From: Ancylothrix sp036704045
Lineage (GTDB): Bacteria > Cyanobacteriota > Cyanobacteriia > Cyanobacteriales > Oscillatoriaceae
Direction of reading: 5' to 3'
Assembly: GCA_036704045.1 (NCBI GenBank)
Contig: DATNQM010000014.1
Location: 109,305 to 173,304, forward strand
DNA length: 64,000 bases
The notes beneath the pieces are model-generated. The model was not told the DNA's origin. It ran no database searches and saw only the letters and a list, made by a program, of their open reading frames with translations. A program made the translations under genes and the position numbers. Shown here in pieces: positions 36,267 through 45,475 of the stretch; position 1 is the first letter of the stretch, and every line of letters starts with the position of its first letter.

Positions 36267-38327
36267 CAAATGTCGGCGAGTTAAATAATAAGTTGTCATT
36301 TCTCCCTTGCCTTTCACTTGAAGTGTGCCTCGTTTTTTAAAAACATATTTATCATGCAGTAATTCATAGGTAGCTGGCGTTAGTTGAATACAGCCTGGGA
36401 TACCTTGAGATTCCATTCTGGAGGCTGTATTAACAGTATCTCCCCACAAATCATAAATAAACTTTTTAATGCCAATTACACCGGCAACCACCGGCCCACT
36501 ATTAATCCCTATTCGGATAGATAAAGGTTTACCATCAAGAGTTTTAAATTCCGAAACTGCATCGAGCATATCAAGAGCCATTTCAACTATAGCCTCGGCA
36601 TGATCGCTGCGGTGATGAGGTAAACCGCCTACTACCATATAAGCATCACCAATGGTTTTAATTTTTTCAAGTTTATGTTTTTCTGCTAATTCATCAAACC
36701 GAGAAAAAATTTGATTTAGTAAGCCGACAATTTCTGAAGGACTCCTTTGAGAACTGAGCTCTGTAAAACCAACAATATCAGAAAATAATACAGTGACGTT
36801 GGCAAAAATATCAGCGATGCTAGTAGAGCCTTGTTTTAGCCGGTCGGCAATCGGTTCTGGTAAAATATTTAAGAGTAATTTTTCAGATTGTTCTTGTTCA
36901 ACTTGTAGGGATTCTAAGGCTTGGCTTAGCGCCTGGGTGCGTTCCTTGACTCTGCTTTCTAATTGTTCATTTAATTGTTGAAGAGCGATTTCTGCGCGCC
37001 GGCGGTCGGTAATATCAGTGCCAATACAAAGTAACTCTGTCAGATTTCCATTTACGTCAAAAAAAGGTTGATTTGCCCAAGAAACCCATACTCTTTCCCC
37101 ATTTTTACGCATATTCTCATTTTCGTTTTGCCTATACATTTCAGGGTTTTTAAAAATACTATCTAACATTTCTCTTAAATTTTTTCCGGCCATATCTATT
37201 TCAGGAAGTAAAACATTTATGACATTTTTACCTAAAATTTCACTTTCCTTATAACCAAAAAAAGTTTGAGCATATTCATTTAAAAAAGTAATATTTCCTT
37301 GATTGTCAAGTTTTAAAATAATGCTGCCGGCTTTCTCTACTAATTCTCGATATTTAATTTCACTTTGCCGCAAAGAATCTTCCGCTGAGGCGCGTTCCGC
37401 TACAGTGGCTGCAAGCAACAAGGAAGTAATAGTAATAACTCCCATAAAAGCTTGTAAAAACAAGATAGCTTCAGTGTTATTTTGAGTTTTGGTAATAAAC
37501 GGGCCGCCGCCTTGGGAAGCCCCCCAAATGGCAATACTAGAAACGATAAAAGCACCTAAAACCGTTCCTCGTTGTCCAAATTGAATTGCTGACCAAATAA
37601 TTAGAGGAAACGGTAGATATTCTAAAGGATAATGAGAGAGATTACCTTCACTTTTTGAACCAAATACTAACCAACTTATACTGATAAGTGAAAATAGCCA
37701 AATCCAAATTTTAATTTGGTTATAAATAGTTTGTTTTTGTGTTAAGGTAGGTTGACTTTCTAATTTGCTAGATTGTTGGGAAAAAATTAAAATTAAGGGA
37801 GTAAAAATAATAATACCCATTGCATCTCCCAAAAACCAATTCCATCGCACCTGCCAATATTGAGACCAGGGAATTAATTCGCTGACAGCAAGACGCATCG
37901 CTCCTAATGTACAACTAATTTGCGTAGAAATTAAAGCGCCAAAAAGTACAAATTTGACAACATCCATCATCCTTTCAAAGCCAGGACGAAATTGGAAATA
38001 TTTTAGTAATTTTACCGCCACAAAAGCTTGCAAACCGGCCCCCAATGCCGCCCCAACACCAAAAAATAAGGACGGTTTAAGGTCAATTACATCATATAAA
38101 AATGCCCCCAAAGAAACTCCAGGCCAGAACCTAGAACCAAACAAAATCAAGAATCCTTGTGAAATCCCCGCAGGTGGCCATACAGATGAACCTAAAAGTT
38201 TTACCCCAGGAATAGCAGTAGCAATTTTACCCCCAATAACATAGGCAATGGTTATCAAAGCAACTTTAATTAAATATCCCCAAATTCCTGATCGGGGAAA
38301 TCGAAAAAAGGGATTTTTTTTATTCAT
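36258..38327 (-). CDS. MASE1-PAS class III adenylate cyclase
   Basis: 689 residues. MASE1 membrane sensor with eight or so helices at 1-310, PAS at about 320-440, a short coiled coil (QLNEQLESRVKERTQALSQA), and a class III cyclase domain at about 500-675. Metal-binding Asp residues are in FSDIVGFT and GDAYMVVGG. The base-specifying Lys in KIKTIGDAYM and the Asp in YDLWGDTVNTASR indicate ATP rather than GTP, so it should make cAMP. The product sits in the inner membrane. Its 3' end overlaps the REC-PAS-kinase gene. Confidence 0.88.
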   Translation of the reverse strand: MNKKNPFFRFPRSGIWGYLIKVALITIAYVIGGKIATAIPGVKLLGSSVWPPAGISQGFLILFGSRFWPGVSLGAFLYDVIDLKPSLFFGVGAALGAGLQAFVAVKLLKYFQFRPGFERMMDVVKFVLFGALISTQISCTLGAMRLAVSELIPWSQYWQVRWNWFLGDAMGIIIFTPLILIFSQQSSKLESQPTLTQKQTIYNQIKIWIWLFSLISISWLVFGSKSEGNLSHYPLEYLPFPLIIWSAIQFGQRGTVLGAFIVSSIAIWGASQGGGPFITKTQNNTEAILFLQAFMGVITITSLLLAATVAERASAEDSLRQSEIKYRELVEKAGSIILKLDNQGNITFLNEYAQTFFGYKESEILGKNVINVLLPEIDMAGKNLREMLDSIFKNPEMYRQNENENMRKNGERVWVSWANQPFFDVNGNLTELLCIGTDITDRRRAEIALQQLNEQLESRVKERTQALSQALESLQVEQEQSEKLLLNILPEPIADRLKQGSTSIADIFANVTVLFSDIVGFTELSSQRSPSEIVGLLNQIFSRFDELAEKHKLEKIKTIGDAYMVVGGLPHHRSDHAEAIVEMALDMLDAVSEFKTLDGKPLSIRIGINSGPVVAGVIGIKKFIYDLWGDTVNTASRMESQGIPGCIQLTPATYELLHDKYVFKKRGTLQVKGKGEMTTYYLTRRHLLN

Positions 38328-38842
38328 ATTGATAGCTTATTTTATATATCATGTACTAACAATGTTCGGCCAAGAATAATAAGTGATTAGGAAAATTTCG
38401 TCTGTGCCTCCGATTGTCAATTTAACAAAGTTAGATGTTTTTTGACAAAACTACCAAAAAATGTTATGATGCTTAGCCCTTAAAAATTACAAGTTAAAAA
38501 CTTGACTTTTCAAGCATAGTTTACTGTTAAGCATAACCAACCTACAGGATAAAACAACGTGAAATTTTAAAAATTAGATATAACTAGCAATAGAATTTAG
38601 ATTTTATACCAATACAGTCTTTATTGAGATATTCTACACTTCTCCATCAGATAGGATTTTCTAAGCGGATACTTCAGCAGATGGATGCTTATAGATTTTT
38701 TCTTTTAAGGAAATTTAATATTAAATCATTAAAGGTTTAGGTCAGAATAGATTTTCCACAAAAACACTGTAATAAAAGCTCAAAATATCCAATAAAAGCC
38801 TAATTTTATGGAAATCAGCTTTTTTTGAGGAATTTGGCAGCC
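38328..38842. other. AT-rich spacer upstream of the cyclase gene
   Basis: No coding region recognised. It must hold the adenylate cyclase promoter. I see no clear repeat or known regulatory motif. Confidence 0.3.
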
Positions 38843-38847
38843 AAAAA

Positions 38848-38874
38848 AAGGAGGCCGTCAACACCGGCCCCCTT
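38848..38874 (-). terminator. Terminator of the NDH-1MS operon (after cupA)
   Basis: On the minus strand AAGG-GGCCG pairs with CGGCC-CCTT (one mismatch) around a 7-nt loop, followed by a seven-T run (the A-run at 38843-38849). Confidence 0.8.
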
Positions 38875-38899
38875 AGCTAAAATCAATTGTCAAGATATC

Positions 38900-40195
38900 T
38901 TAGCGATATTCCTGATTTTGGATATCTCGCAAACGCGCTTCAGGACGCTTAAAACGATCCATTTGCGCCTCAAAAAAACGCCTGTTTGCCATCAAATGTT
39001 TAGGGTTAGGATCATCCAAAGGATATAACAAAGCTGTCCGCAAAGCCTGAATAACCGCCGAAGTCACATTATACATAGACCGCTGAAAAGTAATCCCCAA
39101 CTGAATCAGCATATCATCCTCACCCCGGCACTTATCCTTGTAATAATCCAACAAATAAGGCGGCAAGAAATGTAACATATCCTGCATTAACAATGTCGGC
39201 GGAATACCGGCAGTGCCCACTGGAAAAACATCCGCATACAAAATACCATAATGAAAATCTTTTTGCTCATCAGGTACTTGCTTTGCTTGAGCATTATAAG
39301 ACTTAGTACCTCGGAAAGGAGAAGTCCGATAAAAAACCGCTTCCACATAAGGCAATGCAGCTTCATAAAGCCACATAAAAGCCTTTGATTTAGGAATTAA
39401 TTCAAAACACTCACCATCAATATAAACATGATGATAAATAGGGCGACCGGCAATAGCAAAAATTCCATTTACCAGAAAATTCATCGCATCTGGTACACCC
39501 TTAAAACCTCCCTCATCATAAATATCCGACATTTCAAAAAACACCGGAGCCATAACTTCCCAGAACAGTCCCAGATTCGCATAATATGACAACTGACGAC
39601 ACTGTTCATAAAACATTTCAGGAAACGCCTTATATAACCCCAACATCAAAGGATTTTTTTTAAAATAAGCCTTAATTGCCCGGTCACAATTTTGCTTATA
39701 TTCTTCCGTTTGCAAGAAATCATTAAACCGGCCACCCATACCCTGATGCCATAACATTGCCCGCATACATATTTCGGCAAATTCCATATTAATGCGGTCA
39801 TGGAACCAATGGTGAAAAATTCGCGGCATTTTCATGGTTTCTCCCTTTTCCATAAATGCCAAAAGTTCGGGGTGAGCAGTAGCCGGTCCCCGCCAAATTC
39901 TCAAGTCTGCATCATCACCGGCATAGTGGTTATGGAGGTCTAAATATTCTTGGGGTAAGAAGTATTTAAAAAATGGTAAGGGGTCTAAAAAAACCCGTTC
40001 AGCAATATAAAGTAAATCCCGCCAATAAAAATCCATTGGTACAGCATAGGCTTTATATATGCCGATAATTTGCATTAAATTTTCTGGAGTATCTCCTAAC
40101 ATAGATCCACCAGCTTCTAAGCGATGGATGATATCGGCAAATTCGTGCTGAGAGGGAGGAATTTGTGTGTTGGGTTTGAGGGGTGTTTGTACCAT
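38900..40195 (-). CDS. cupA: CO2 hydration protein CupA/ChpY of the NDH-1MS complex
   Basis: The 431-residue protein matches the CupA/ChpY family as remembered (RVFLDPLPFFKYFLPQEYL, HYAGDDADLRIWRG, FHHWFHDRINMEF). CupA docks on NDH-1 with NdhD3/NdhF3 and hydrates CO2 to bicarbonate using proton pumping. It follows ndhD3 by 61 bp and ends the operon at a strong terminator. The paralogue CupB, which pairs with NdhD4/F4, is the alternative; I prefer CupA from gene order and length. cupS, which follows cupA in Synechocystis, is not here. Confidence 0.8.
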   Translation of the reverse strand: MVQTPLKPNTQIPPSQHEFADIIHRLEAGGSMLGDTPENLMQIIGIYKAYAVPMDFYWRDLLYIAERVFLDPLPFFKYFLPQEYLDLHNHYAGDDADLRIWRGPATAHPELLAFMEKGETMKMPRIFHHWFHDRINMEFAEICMRAMLWHQGMGGRFNDFLQTEEYKQNCDRAIKAYFKKNPLMLGLYKAFPEMFYEQCRQLSYYANLGLFWEVMAPVFFEMSDIYDEGGFKGVPDAMNFLVNGIFAIAGRPIYHHVYIDGECFELIPKSKAFMWLYEAALPYVEAVFYRTSPFRGTKSYNAQAKQVPDEQKDFHYGILYADVFPVGTAGIPPTLLMQDMLHFLPPYLLDYYKDKCRGEDDMLIQLGITFQRSMYNVTSAVIQALRTALLYPLDDPNPKHLMANRRFFEAQMDRFKRPEARLRDIQNQEYR

Positions 40196-40256
40196 TTTAG
40201 TTGTTGGTTGTTGAGAGAATTTTTATTTAAGCGCAGATGATGGAAATGAGATATAT

Positions 40257-41753
40257 TTAGGGTTTTGTGGCTATTTGTTGTTGGTTGGTGATGGCAGGAA
40301 TGCTTGCCACCATTGCAGTTGTTGTCGGTTCTGTCCAGCGAATTAACCAGGTAGGTTGAATTCCTAAAAACATTATTAGGAGGGCTAAAAGTAGGGCTGG
40401 AGTTTTTTCTGCTAGGTTGACTTTTGGATAGTATGCCAAATTATTATCGAGTTTGCCAAAGCAGGTACGGTTGAGCAAAATTACGAAATAAACTGCTGTT
40501 AAACCGCTGGCAATAATACAAAGAAGAGTGGGCACAGGGAAGGCAGAAAAAGAGCCTTGAAATACCATGAATTCAGCAATGAATCCTACTAAACCTGGAA
40601 TGCCGGCGCTGGCCATTCCTCCTAAAATTAGTAAGGAACTGACGAGGGGTAAACCGCGAATTGGGTTCATTAAACCATTTAAAACATCGAGTTCGCGGGT
40701 GCCGACTTTCTTTTCGATAATACCAACCAGGTAAAAGAGAATTGCCAAAATTAAACCATGACTAACCATTTGAGCAACGGCTGCTAAAACACTTAAAGAA
40801 TTGCCCGCAGCAGCCGAGACTAAAATGTAGCCCATGTGCCCAATAGAACTGTAAGCTACCATGCGTTTAATATCTTTTTGGGCAATGGCAGTTAAGGCAC
40901 CATAAAGAACAGTTACTACACCAACTATTGAAAGTCCGGGGCCAATTAAAGCCCAAGTTTCGGGGAATAATTGTAAACCAAAACGAACAATTCCATAGGT
41001 ACCGAGTTTAGCCAGAATTCCTCCTAACAAAATTGCTATTTCTGGGGATGCTTCTACATAGGCATCTGGTAACCAAGTATGGAGAGGAATAAGAGGAATT
41101 TTTATGCCAAAGCCCAAGAGTAAAAAGGTTAGTAAAATCAGTTGGGTGGTTTGGGATAAGTTGGAAGTATTGAGGAATTCATAATCAAAGTTTGTAGAAC
41201 CACTTAACCAAGTTAGCCCCAAGAAACCGACTAAAATTAGTAGCCCTGATACTGCCGTATAGATGAGAAACTTCATTGCTGCGTAGGCGCGTTTTTGTCC
41301 TCCCCAAATGGCAATTAAAAGGTAAATGGGGATGAGTTCAAGTTCATAAAATAAGACAAACAAAAGTAAATTCTGAGCCATAAAAGCGCCGGCAAGGGCA
41401 GAATTTACGAGGAGAATTAAGGGATAGTAAAGACGGGGACGTTCTACGGCTTCTCCTGTGCCATAAATAGCAATCCAGGTAAGAAAAGCACTGAGGGCTA
41501 AAAGGGGAAAAGATAAACCATCAATGCCGAGTTTATAGCTTAAACCGAGTTGAGGAATCCAAGGGAGATATTCTTGATATTGTAGGCCGGTGGCGTTGAG
41601 GTCAAATTGGGTGGCTATCCAAAATGTGATGCCAAGAATGCCGGTGGAAAATCCTAATGCAATTAAACGTAAAAGGGAACCGGAAATTTTCCCTGGCAAG
41701 AATCCTATTGTAATAGCCGCTAAAACCGGCAACCATATTAAAATACTGAGCAT
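40257..41753 (-). CDS. ndhD3: NAD(P)H-quinone oxidoreductase chain 4 paralogue NdhD3
   Basis: 498 residues with about fourteen transmembrane helices and the proton-translocating antiporter-like core (LLLFVLFYELELIPIYLLI, with the conserved Glu, and the Lys/His region IPLHTWLPDAYVEA). It belongs to the NuoM/NdhD family; operon context with cupA and an NdhF paralogue marks it as the D3 (or D4) type of the CO2-uptake complexes rather than the respiratory D1/D2. It sits in thylakoid membranes. The beta-carbonic anhydrase gene is 93 bp upstream. Confidence 0.82.
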   Translation of the reverse strand: MLSILIWLPVLAAITIGFLPGKISGSLLRLIALGFSTGILGITFWIATQFDLNATGLQYQEYLPWIPQLGLSYKLGIDGLSFPLLALSAFLTWIAIYGTGEAVERPRLYYPLILLVNSALAGAFMAQNLLLFVLFYELELIPIYLLIAIWGGQKRAYAAMKFLIYTAVSGLLILVGFLGLTWLSGSTNFDYEFLNTSNLSQTTQLILLTFLLLGFGIKIPLIPLHTWLPDAYVEASPEIAILLGGILAKLGTYGIVRFGLQLFPETWALIGPGLSIVGVVTVLYGALTAIAQKDIKRMVAYSSIGHMGYILVSAAAGNSLSVLAAVAQMVSHGLILAILFYLVGIIEKKVGTRELDVLNGLMNPIRGLPLVSSLLILGGMASAGIPGLVGFIAEFMVFQGSFSAFPVPTLLCIIASGLTAVYFVILLNRTCFGKLDNNLAYYPKVNLAEKTPALLLALLIMFLGIQPTWLIRWTEPTTTAMVASIPAITNQQQIATKP

Positions 41754-41845
41754 AGAATTGTCCTTTGTATTTGACTGTTTTTGTATTGTTTTTTAAGGCT
41801 TTATCTTTGAGACTAAAAATAGGGATAAAGCCGGGAGTTTAGGTG

Positions 41846-42559
41846 TTAGCTAACCATAGTAACTGTTCCAGTGTCTAAATCGTAGTAGCCTCCTACTACT
41901 TTTAATTTTCCGGCGGTGATTAATTCGGAAATAACTGGGGATGTTTTTAATCGCTCAACTTGAAGAGCAATATTTGCTTTGCAGGTATTTTCGAGGGCAT
42001 CGCCTGGTAAATCTTTGGCACGACTAACGGCCGGTTTAATGGCATCTATGAGACTGGCAATTTGACCAGGAACTTGAGCGCCTTTGATGGTTGCTTCCAC
42101 TGCACCACAGCGTTCGTGACCAATTACCATTAGCACTTTTGCTCCTAATACTAAAGTACCAAATTCAAGACTGCCAATTTCTTCTGGGGTAGCTACATTT
42201 CCTGCAACTCGACAAACGAATAAATCGCCTAATCCTTGGTCAAAAACAATTTCTGAGGGAAACCGAGAATCAGCACAACCAAGAATTGCTGCGAAGGGTT
42301 TTTGACCTTTGGCAACTTCTTGAAGACGGCCAAAGTCTTGATGGGGATTTTGGCGTTTGCTTTGTACAAAACGTTGATTGCCATCTAGTAAGTTTTTGAG
42401 GGCTTCATCGGGTGTGAGATCGGAATTATTTTGAGCAATAGCAGGTTTTGGAGTTGTTAAGTTTGAGCCAATTGCTGATGTTACTAAGGCTCCCGATACA
42501 ACACCGGCACTTAATTTGATTAAGTTACGTCTTGATAATTGGTTTTGAGAGAAGGTCAT
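41846..42559 (-). CDS. Tat-exported beta-carbonic anhydrase inside the NDH-1MS operon
   Basis: 237 residues. A twin-arginine signal (SRRNLIKLSAGVVSGALV, ending near PAIAQ) precedes a beta-class carbonic anhydrase. Zinc ligands C95 (GCADSR), H148 and C151 (GHERCGAV) and the D97/R99 dyad are all present, so it should interconvert CO2 and bicarbonate. It should be outside the cytosol, in periplasm or thylakoid lumen, like the EcaB type. It lies between ndhF3 (139 bp from its stop) and ndhD3, same strand, suggesting joint expression under carbon limitation. Confidence 0.9.
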   Translation of the reverse strand: MTFSQNQLSRRNLIKLSAGVVSGALVTSAIGSNLTTPKPAIAQNNSDLTPDEALKNLLDGNQRFVQSKRQNPHQDFGRLQEVAKGQKPFAAILGCADSRFPSEIVFDQGLGDLFVCRVAGNVATPEEIGSLEFGTLVLGAKVLMVIGHERCGAVEATIKGAQVPGQIASLIDAIKPAVSRAKDLPGDALENTCKANIALQVERLKTSPVISELITAGKLKVVGGYYDLDTGTVTMVS

Positions 42560-42697
42560 TTTTTTTCCTCTTTAAAGGTAATAGGATAAACAAACAAAGG
42601 AGGGTGTGGGGAAAGTATAGATCAGATTATTACCGAATTTTTACCGAGTAAAAAATCTGTAATAAAATAGTCCATGTTCTGAATTTAAGAAGTTGTG

Positions 42698-44557
42698 TTA
42701 CCCACCTAGGATGTTAGATAAATTCAACAAAAAAGGCCAGCTAACAACAATTCCTAACAAAGCGACACCTACTAAAATTGTGAGGGCGTAAAATTGAGTT
42801 TGCCCTGAGACATTGTATTTCAGACTTTGACCACTAAATAGAGTAAAAATGCCTATAAAATTAACTGCCCCATCTACTATATAGCGGTCTATCCAGTAAA
42901 CAACTTGAGAGACTAAACCTACAGCAAAAATGACAGTAACTTTATAAACTTGGGCGGTATAAAGATCGTAGGCAAAAAAGTCTTGAAGGGGCTTGTTAAA
43001 TTGCACCGGTTTAGGCCAGCGGTCGCTTAAATAAATGCGCCTTCCCAGATAATAACCGACTGCGGTGGAGGTGATTAATAAACTGGAAGTTGTAAGATTG
43101 ATATTTGACCAATTTGGTAGTAAATTCCAGGTGACTAATAAGAGGGGAACGTGGAGAACAAAACCGGCTAAAACTGTCATGGGTAAGACAAAAGGCCAGT
43201 TTAGTTCTGGTGAACGCACAGTCATTGTTTTTGTGGAACCGGCAAAAATTAAGCCAAAAACACGGGTGAGACTAAAGGTGGTTAAGCCGTTAACAATTAA
43301 TAAGACACCGACTAACCAAGGTTGGTTTTTTGAGAGTTGATCGATTAGCTGTAATAAGACCCAAAAACTGCCAAAGGGTGGGGCGGCAATCATCCCCAGG
43401 GCACCGACTATAAAACATAGTCCAGTAATGGGGCGCCGTGTCCACAGTCCGCCCAGTTGGGTTAAGTCTTGGGTAATGTTGTTCCAAACGATGCCGCCGG
43501 TGGCCATGACTAGAGTAGCCATTGAGACGGCGTAGGTGAACAGTAGTACAAGGGCTGTGCTATCTTGTCCTGTTCCAACGGCGATAAATACTATTCCCAT
43601 GTAGGCACTGACGGAGTATGAAAGTGCTCGTTTGATGTCTATTTGGGCGATAGCAATTAAGGAAGCGCCGATGGCGGTAAGGGCTCCGATAAAAATTGTG
43701 AAGGCGGAGGCGACGGGGGATAGGGCTAAAACTGGTTGTAGTTTGATGAGTACCCAAGCGCCGGTGGAGACTACAACGGTGTTGCGGAGAATTGTTGCGG
43801 GTAAGGGCCCTTCCATTGCTTCGTCTAGCCAAAGGTGGAGGGGAAATTGGGCGCATTTACCCATTGGGCCGGCGATGAGGGCCAAACTTAATAAGGTGGC
43901 TACGCTGGGGTCGATTTTGGCTCTAATGGCCCATTCTGCTAGTTCGTTGTAGTTCCAGGTGCCGGTGATGGGTAGAAGGGCGACTACTCCCATTAACAAG
44001 AAGAGGTCTCCAACTCGCTTGGTAAGGAAGGCATCGCGGGCGCCGGTGACTACGAGGGATTGGTTAAACCACAAGCCTATTAATAGATAGGTGCAGAGGG
44101 TGAGGATTTCTAGGATTACATAGCTGAAAAATAGGGAGTTACAGAGGACTAAACTGGTCATCCCGGCTTCAAATAGTCCTACAAAGGCGTAGAATCTGGC
44201 CCATCCCCAGTCGGTTTCCATGTATCCGATGGCGTAAATTTGGGCGAGAAGGTTGAGGCCGGTGATTAGGATCATCGCGCCTATGTTGACGGCGGAGATT
44301 TCTATGTCGATGTTGAGGTTGAGGCCGGCGGCGCTAAGCCATGTATAAGAAAGTTGTTGGGCTGGTTGGTTCCAGATGGCTGTAAGGGCGATTATGCTAT
44401 GGGTAAAACTTAGGAACGTCATTATGGCGTTGAGATACCCTGCCGGTCTTGGGCCGGTTCGTTGGACGATTCCGGGTGACCAAGTACCGCCTAATACTGC
44501 GCCGATTAAGGCGTAGCAGGGTACAAGCCAAATAGTTTGTAACAAGTATTGTGCCAT
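42698..44557 (-). CDS. ndhF3: NAD(P)H-quinone oxidoreductase chain 5 paralogue NdhF3
   Basis: 619 residues, about sixteen helices including the C-terminal lateral extension. It has NuoL/NdhF-family core segments (LEILTLCTYLLIGLWFN, LHLWLDEAMEGPLPATIL). The start at 44557 (MAQYLLQTIWLVP) has GAGGAA seven bases upstream, unlike the longer frame to 44611. As first gene of the operon with a carbonic anhydrase, ndhD3 and cupA, it is the CO2-uptake type; F4 cannot be fully excluded. The upstream spacer holds a CcmR/NdhR-like site. Confidence 0.82.
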   Translation of the reverse strand: MAQYLLQTIWLVPCYALIGAVLGGTWSPGIVQRTGPRPAGYLNAIMTFLSFTHSIIALTAIWNQPAQQLSYTWLSAAGLNLNIDIEISAVNIGAMILITGLNLLAQIYAIGYMETDWGWARFYAFVGLFEAGMTSLVLCNSLFFSYVILEILTLCTYLLIGLWFNQSLVVTGARDAFLTKRVGDLFLLMGVVALLPITGTWNYNELAEWAIRAKIDPSVATLLSLALIAGPMGKCAQFPLHLWLDEAMEGPLPATILRNTVVVSTGAWVLIKLQPVLALSPVASAFTIFIGALTAIGASLIAIAQIDIKRALSYSVSAYMGIVFIAVGTGQDSTALVLLFTYAVSMATLVMATGGIVWNNITQDLTQLGGLWTRRPITGLCFIVGALGMIAAPPFGSFWVLLQLIDQLSKNQPWLVGVLLIVNGLTTFSLTRVFGLIFAGSTKTMTVRSPELNWPFVLPMTVLAGFVLHVPLLLVTWNLLPNWSNINLTTSSLLITSTAVGYYLGRRIYLSDRWPKPVQFNKPLQDFFAYDLYTAQVYKVTVIFAVGLVSQVVYWIDRYIVDGAVNFIGIFTLFSGQSLKYNVSGQTQFYALTILVGVALLGIVVSWPFLLNLSNILGG

Positions 44558-45214
44558 TGGCAGTTCCTCATTTTGAGAAGTTTTTTTTGTTGACAAGCAA
44601 GCAGAAACCAAGCCTCTAGGGTTTCCTAGGTGCTTTTCTATGGATGATTAATATTGTTCTATGCTTGTCTCTATAGATTACCGGAAACGGCTTAAAATTT
44701 GCGTTACGGATCTAAAAAATTACACGATGAATATTGTAATTTTTACTTATAAATAGTCGGGGCTCAGAGGATTTTATATCTGGGCAGAGGGGTTTATTGA
44801 TTCAAGTCCTTTACGCTATAAGGGTTTTGGCTTTTGAGGAAAGGGTTATTTGTTGGGCGATGAGATGATTTTTTGAGTTCATTGAAATGCTCAATAGTAA
44901 CTAGTGGTATTTTTTTATGAATAATTAAAGGTTGCGGACAACGGTTAAAGACTCAAGAATTTATAAGAAGTAAAAATTTTTGAGTTTGTCTGCTTGCTTT
45001 AGGAGGCCGGTGTTATCTTTCGTGGGAAATTGAAATTTCTGCTGTTTAGGTCAAAAAAATATGCTTCTGTATCAGGAAAAGCTTTTTTGAATCTGAAAAA
45101 ATACAATAAAGTGTAATTGGGTTTTTCTTTTGGGTTCAAGTAATGGGTTTTAGGGATAAATAATGATGGGCTTGTTTTGCTGATATCTGATAATTCTATG
45201 AAGTTGAGTTTATT
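44558..45214. other. Regulatory spacer upstream of ndhF3
   Basis: 657 bp without a gene, between divergent ndhF3 and a small membrane protein. Contains the NdhR-like site at 44864-44885. No ccmR/ndhR regulator gene is in the window. Confidence 0.5.
44864..44885 (-). promoter_or_regulatory. Candidate CcmR/NdhR (LysR-type) binding site
   Basis: Read on the minus strand the site is TCAATG, ten bases, ATCATC. The published NdhR/CcmR consensus is TCAATG-N10-ATCAAT; the left half is exact, the right half matches at four of six. It lies about 310 bp upstream of the ndhF3 start on the coding strand, a plausible place for carbon-status control of the operon. Confidence 0.4.
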
Positions 45215-45475
45215 GTGGTTAAATTGTTTGTTGAATTAAAGTCTCTGTTAACTAATAAACTGTTAAATTCATCTTCTGCTAAGCGGCGTTTAAGGATACA
45301 GCCGCCATGCAATTCTTGTGGGGATGAAAGTTTGCTGGAGAGGGTGGTGTTGGGGCTTGGGGTGTTTTTATTGTTGGTTGCTTTTGTGAATTTGATAATT
45401 ATTAATAACCGGCTTGAGTCTAGGCAAAAACCGGTGGAGGAGGTGATTATAAATGAGAAACTAGATATTTTTTAG
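45215..45475 (+). CDS. Small single-pass membrane protein
   Basis: 86 residues from a GTG start with no clear ribosome site. A basic N-terminus with CNSC precedes one transmembrane segment (VVLGLGVFLLLVAFVNLIII) and a charged tail. The 3' end overlaps the convergent PRK-like gene by four bases. Not recognised; may not be real. Confidence 0.45.
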   Translation: MVKLFVELKSLLTNKLLNSSSAKRRLRIQPPCNSCGDESLLERVVLGLGVFLLLVAFVNLIIINNRLESRQKPVEEVIINEKLDIF

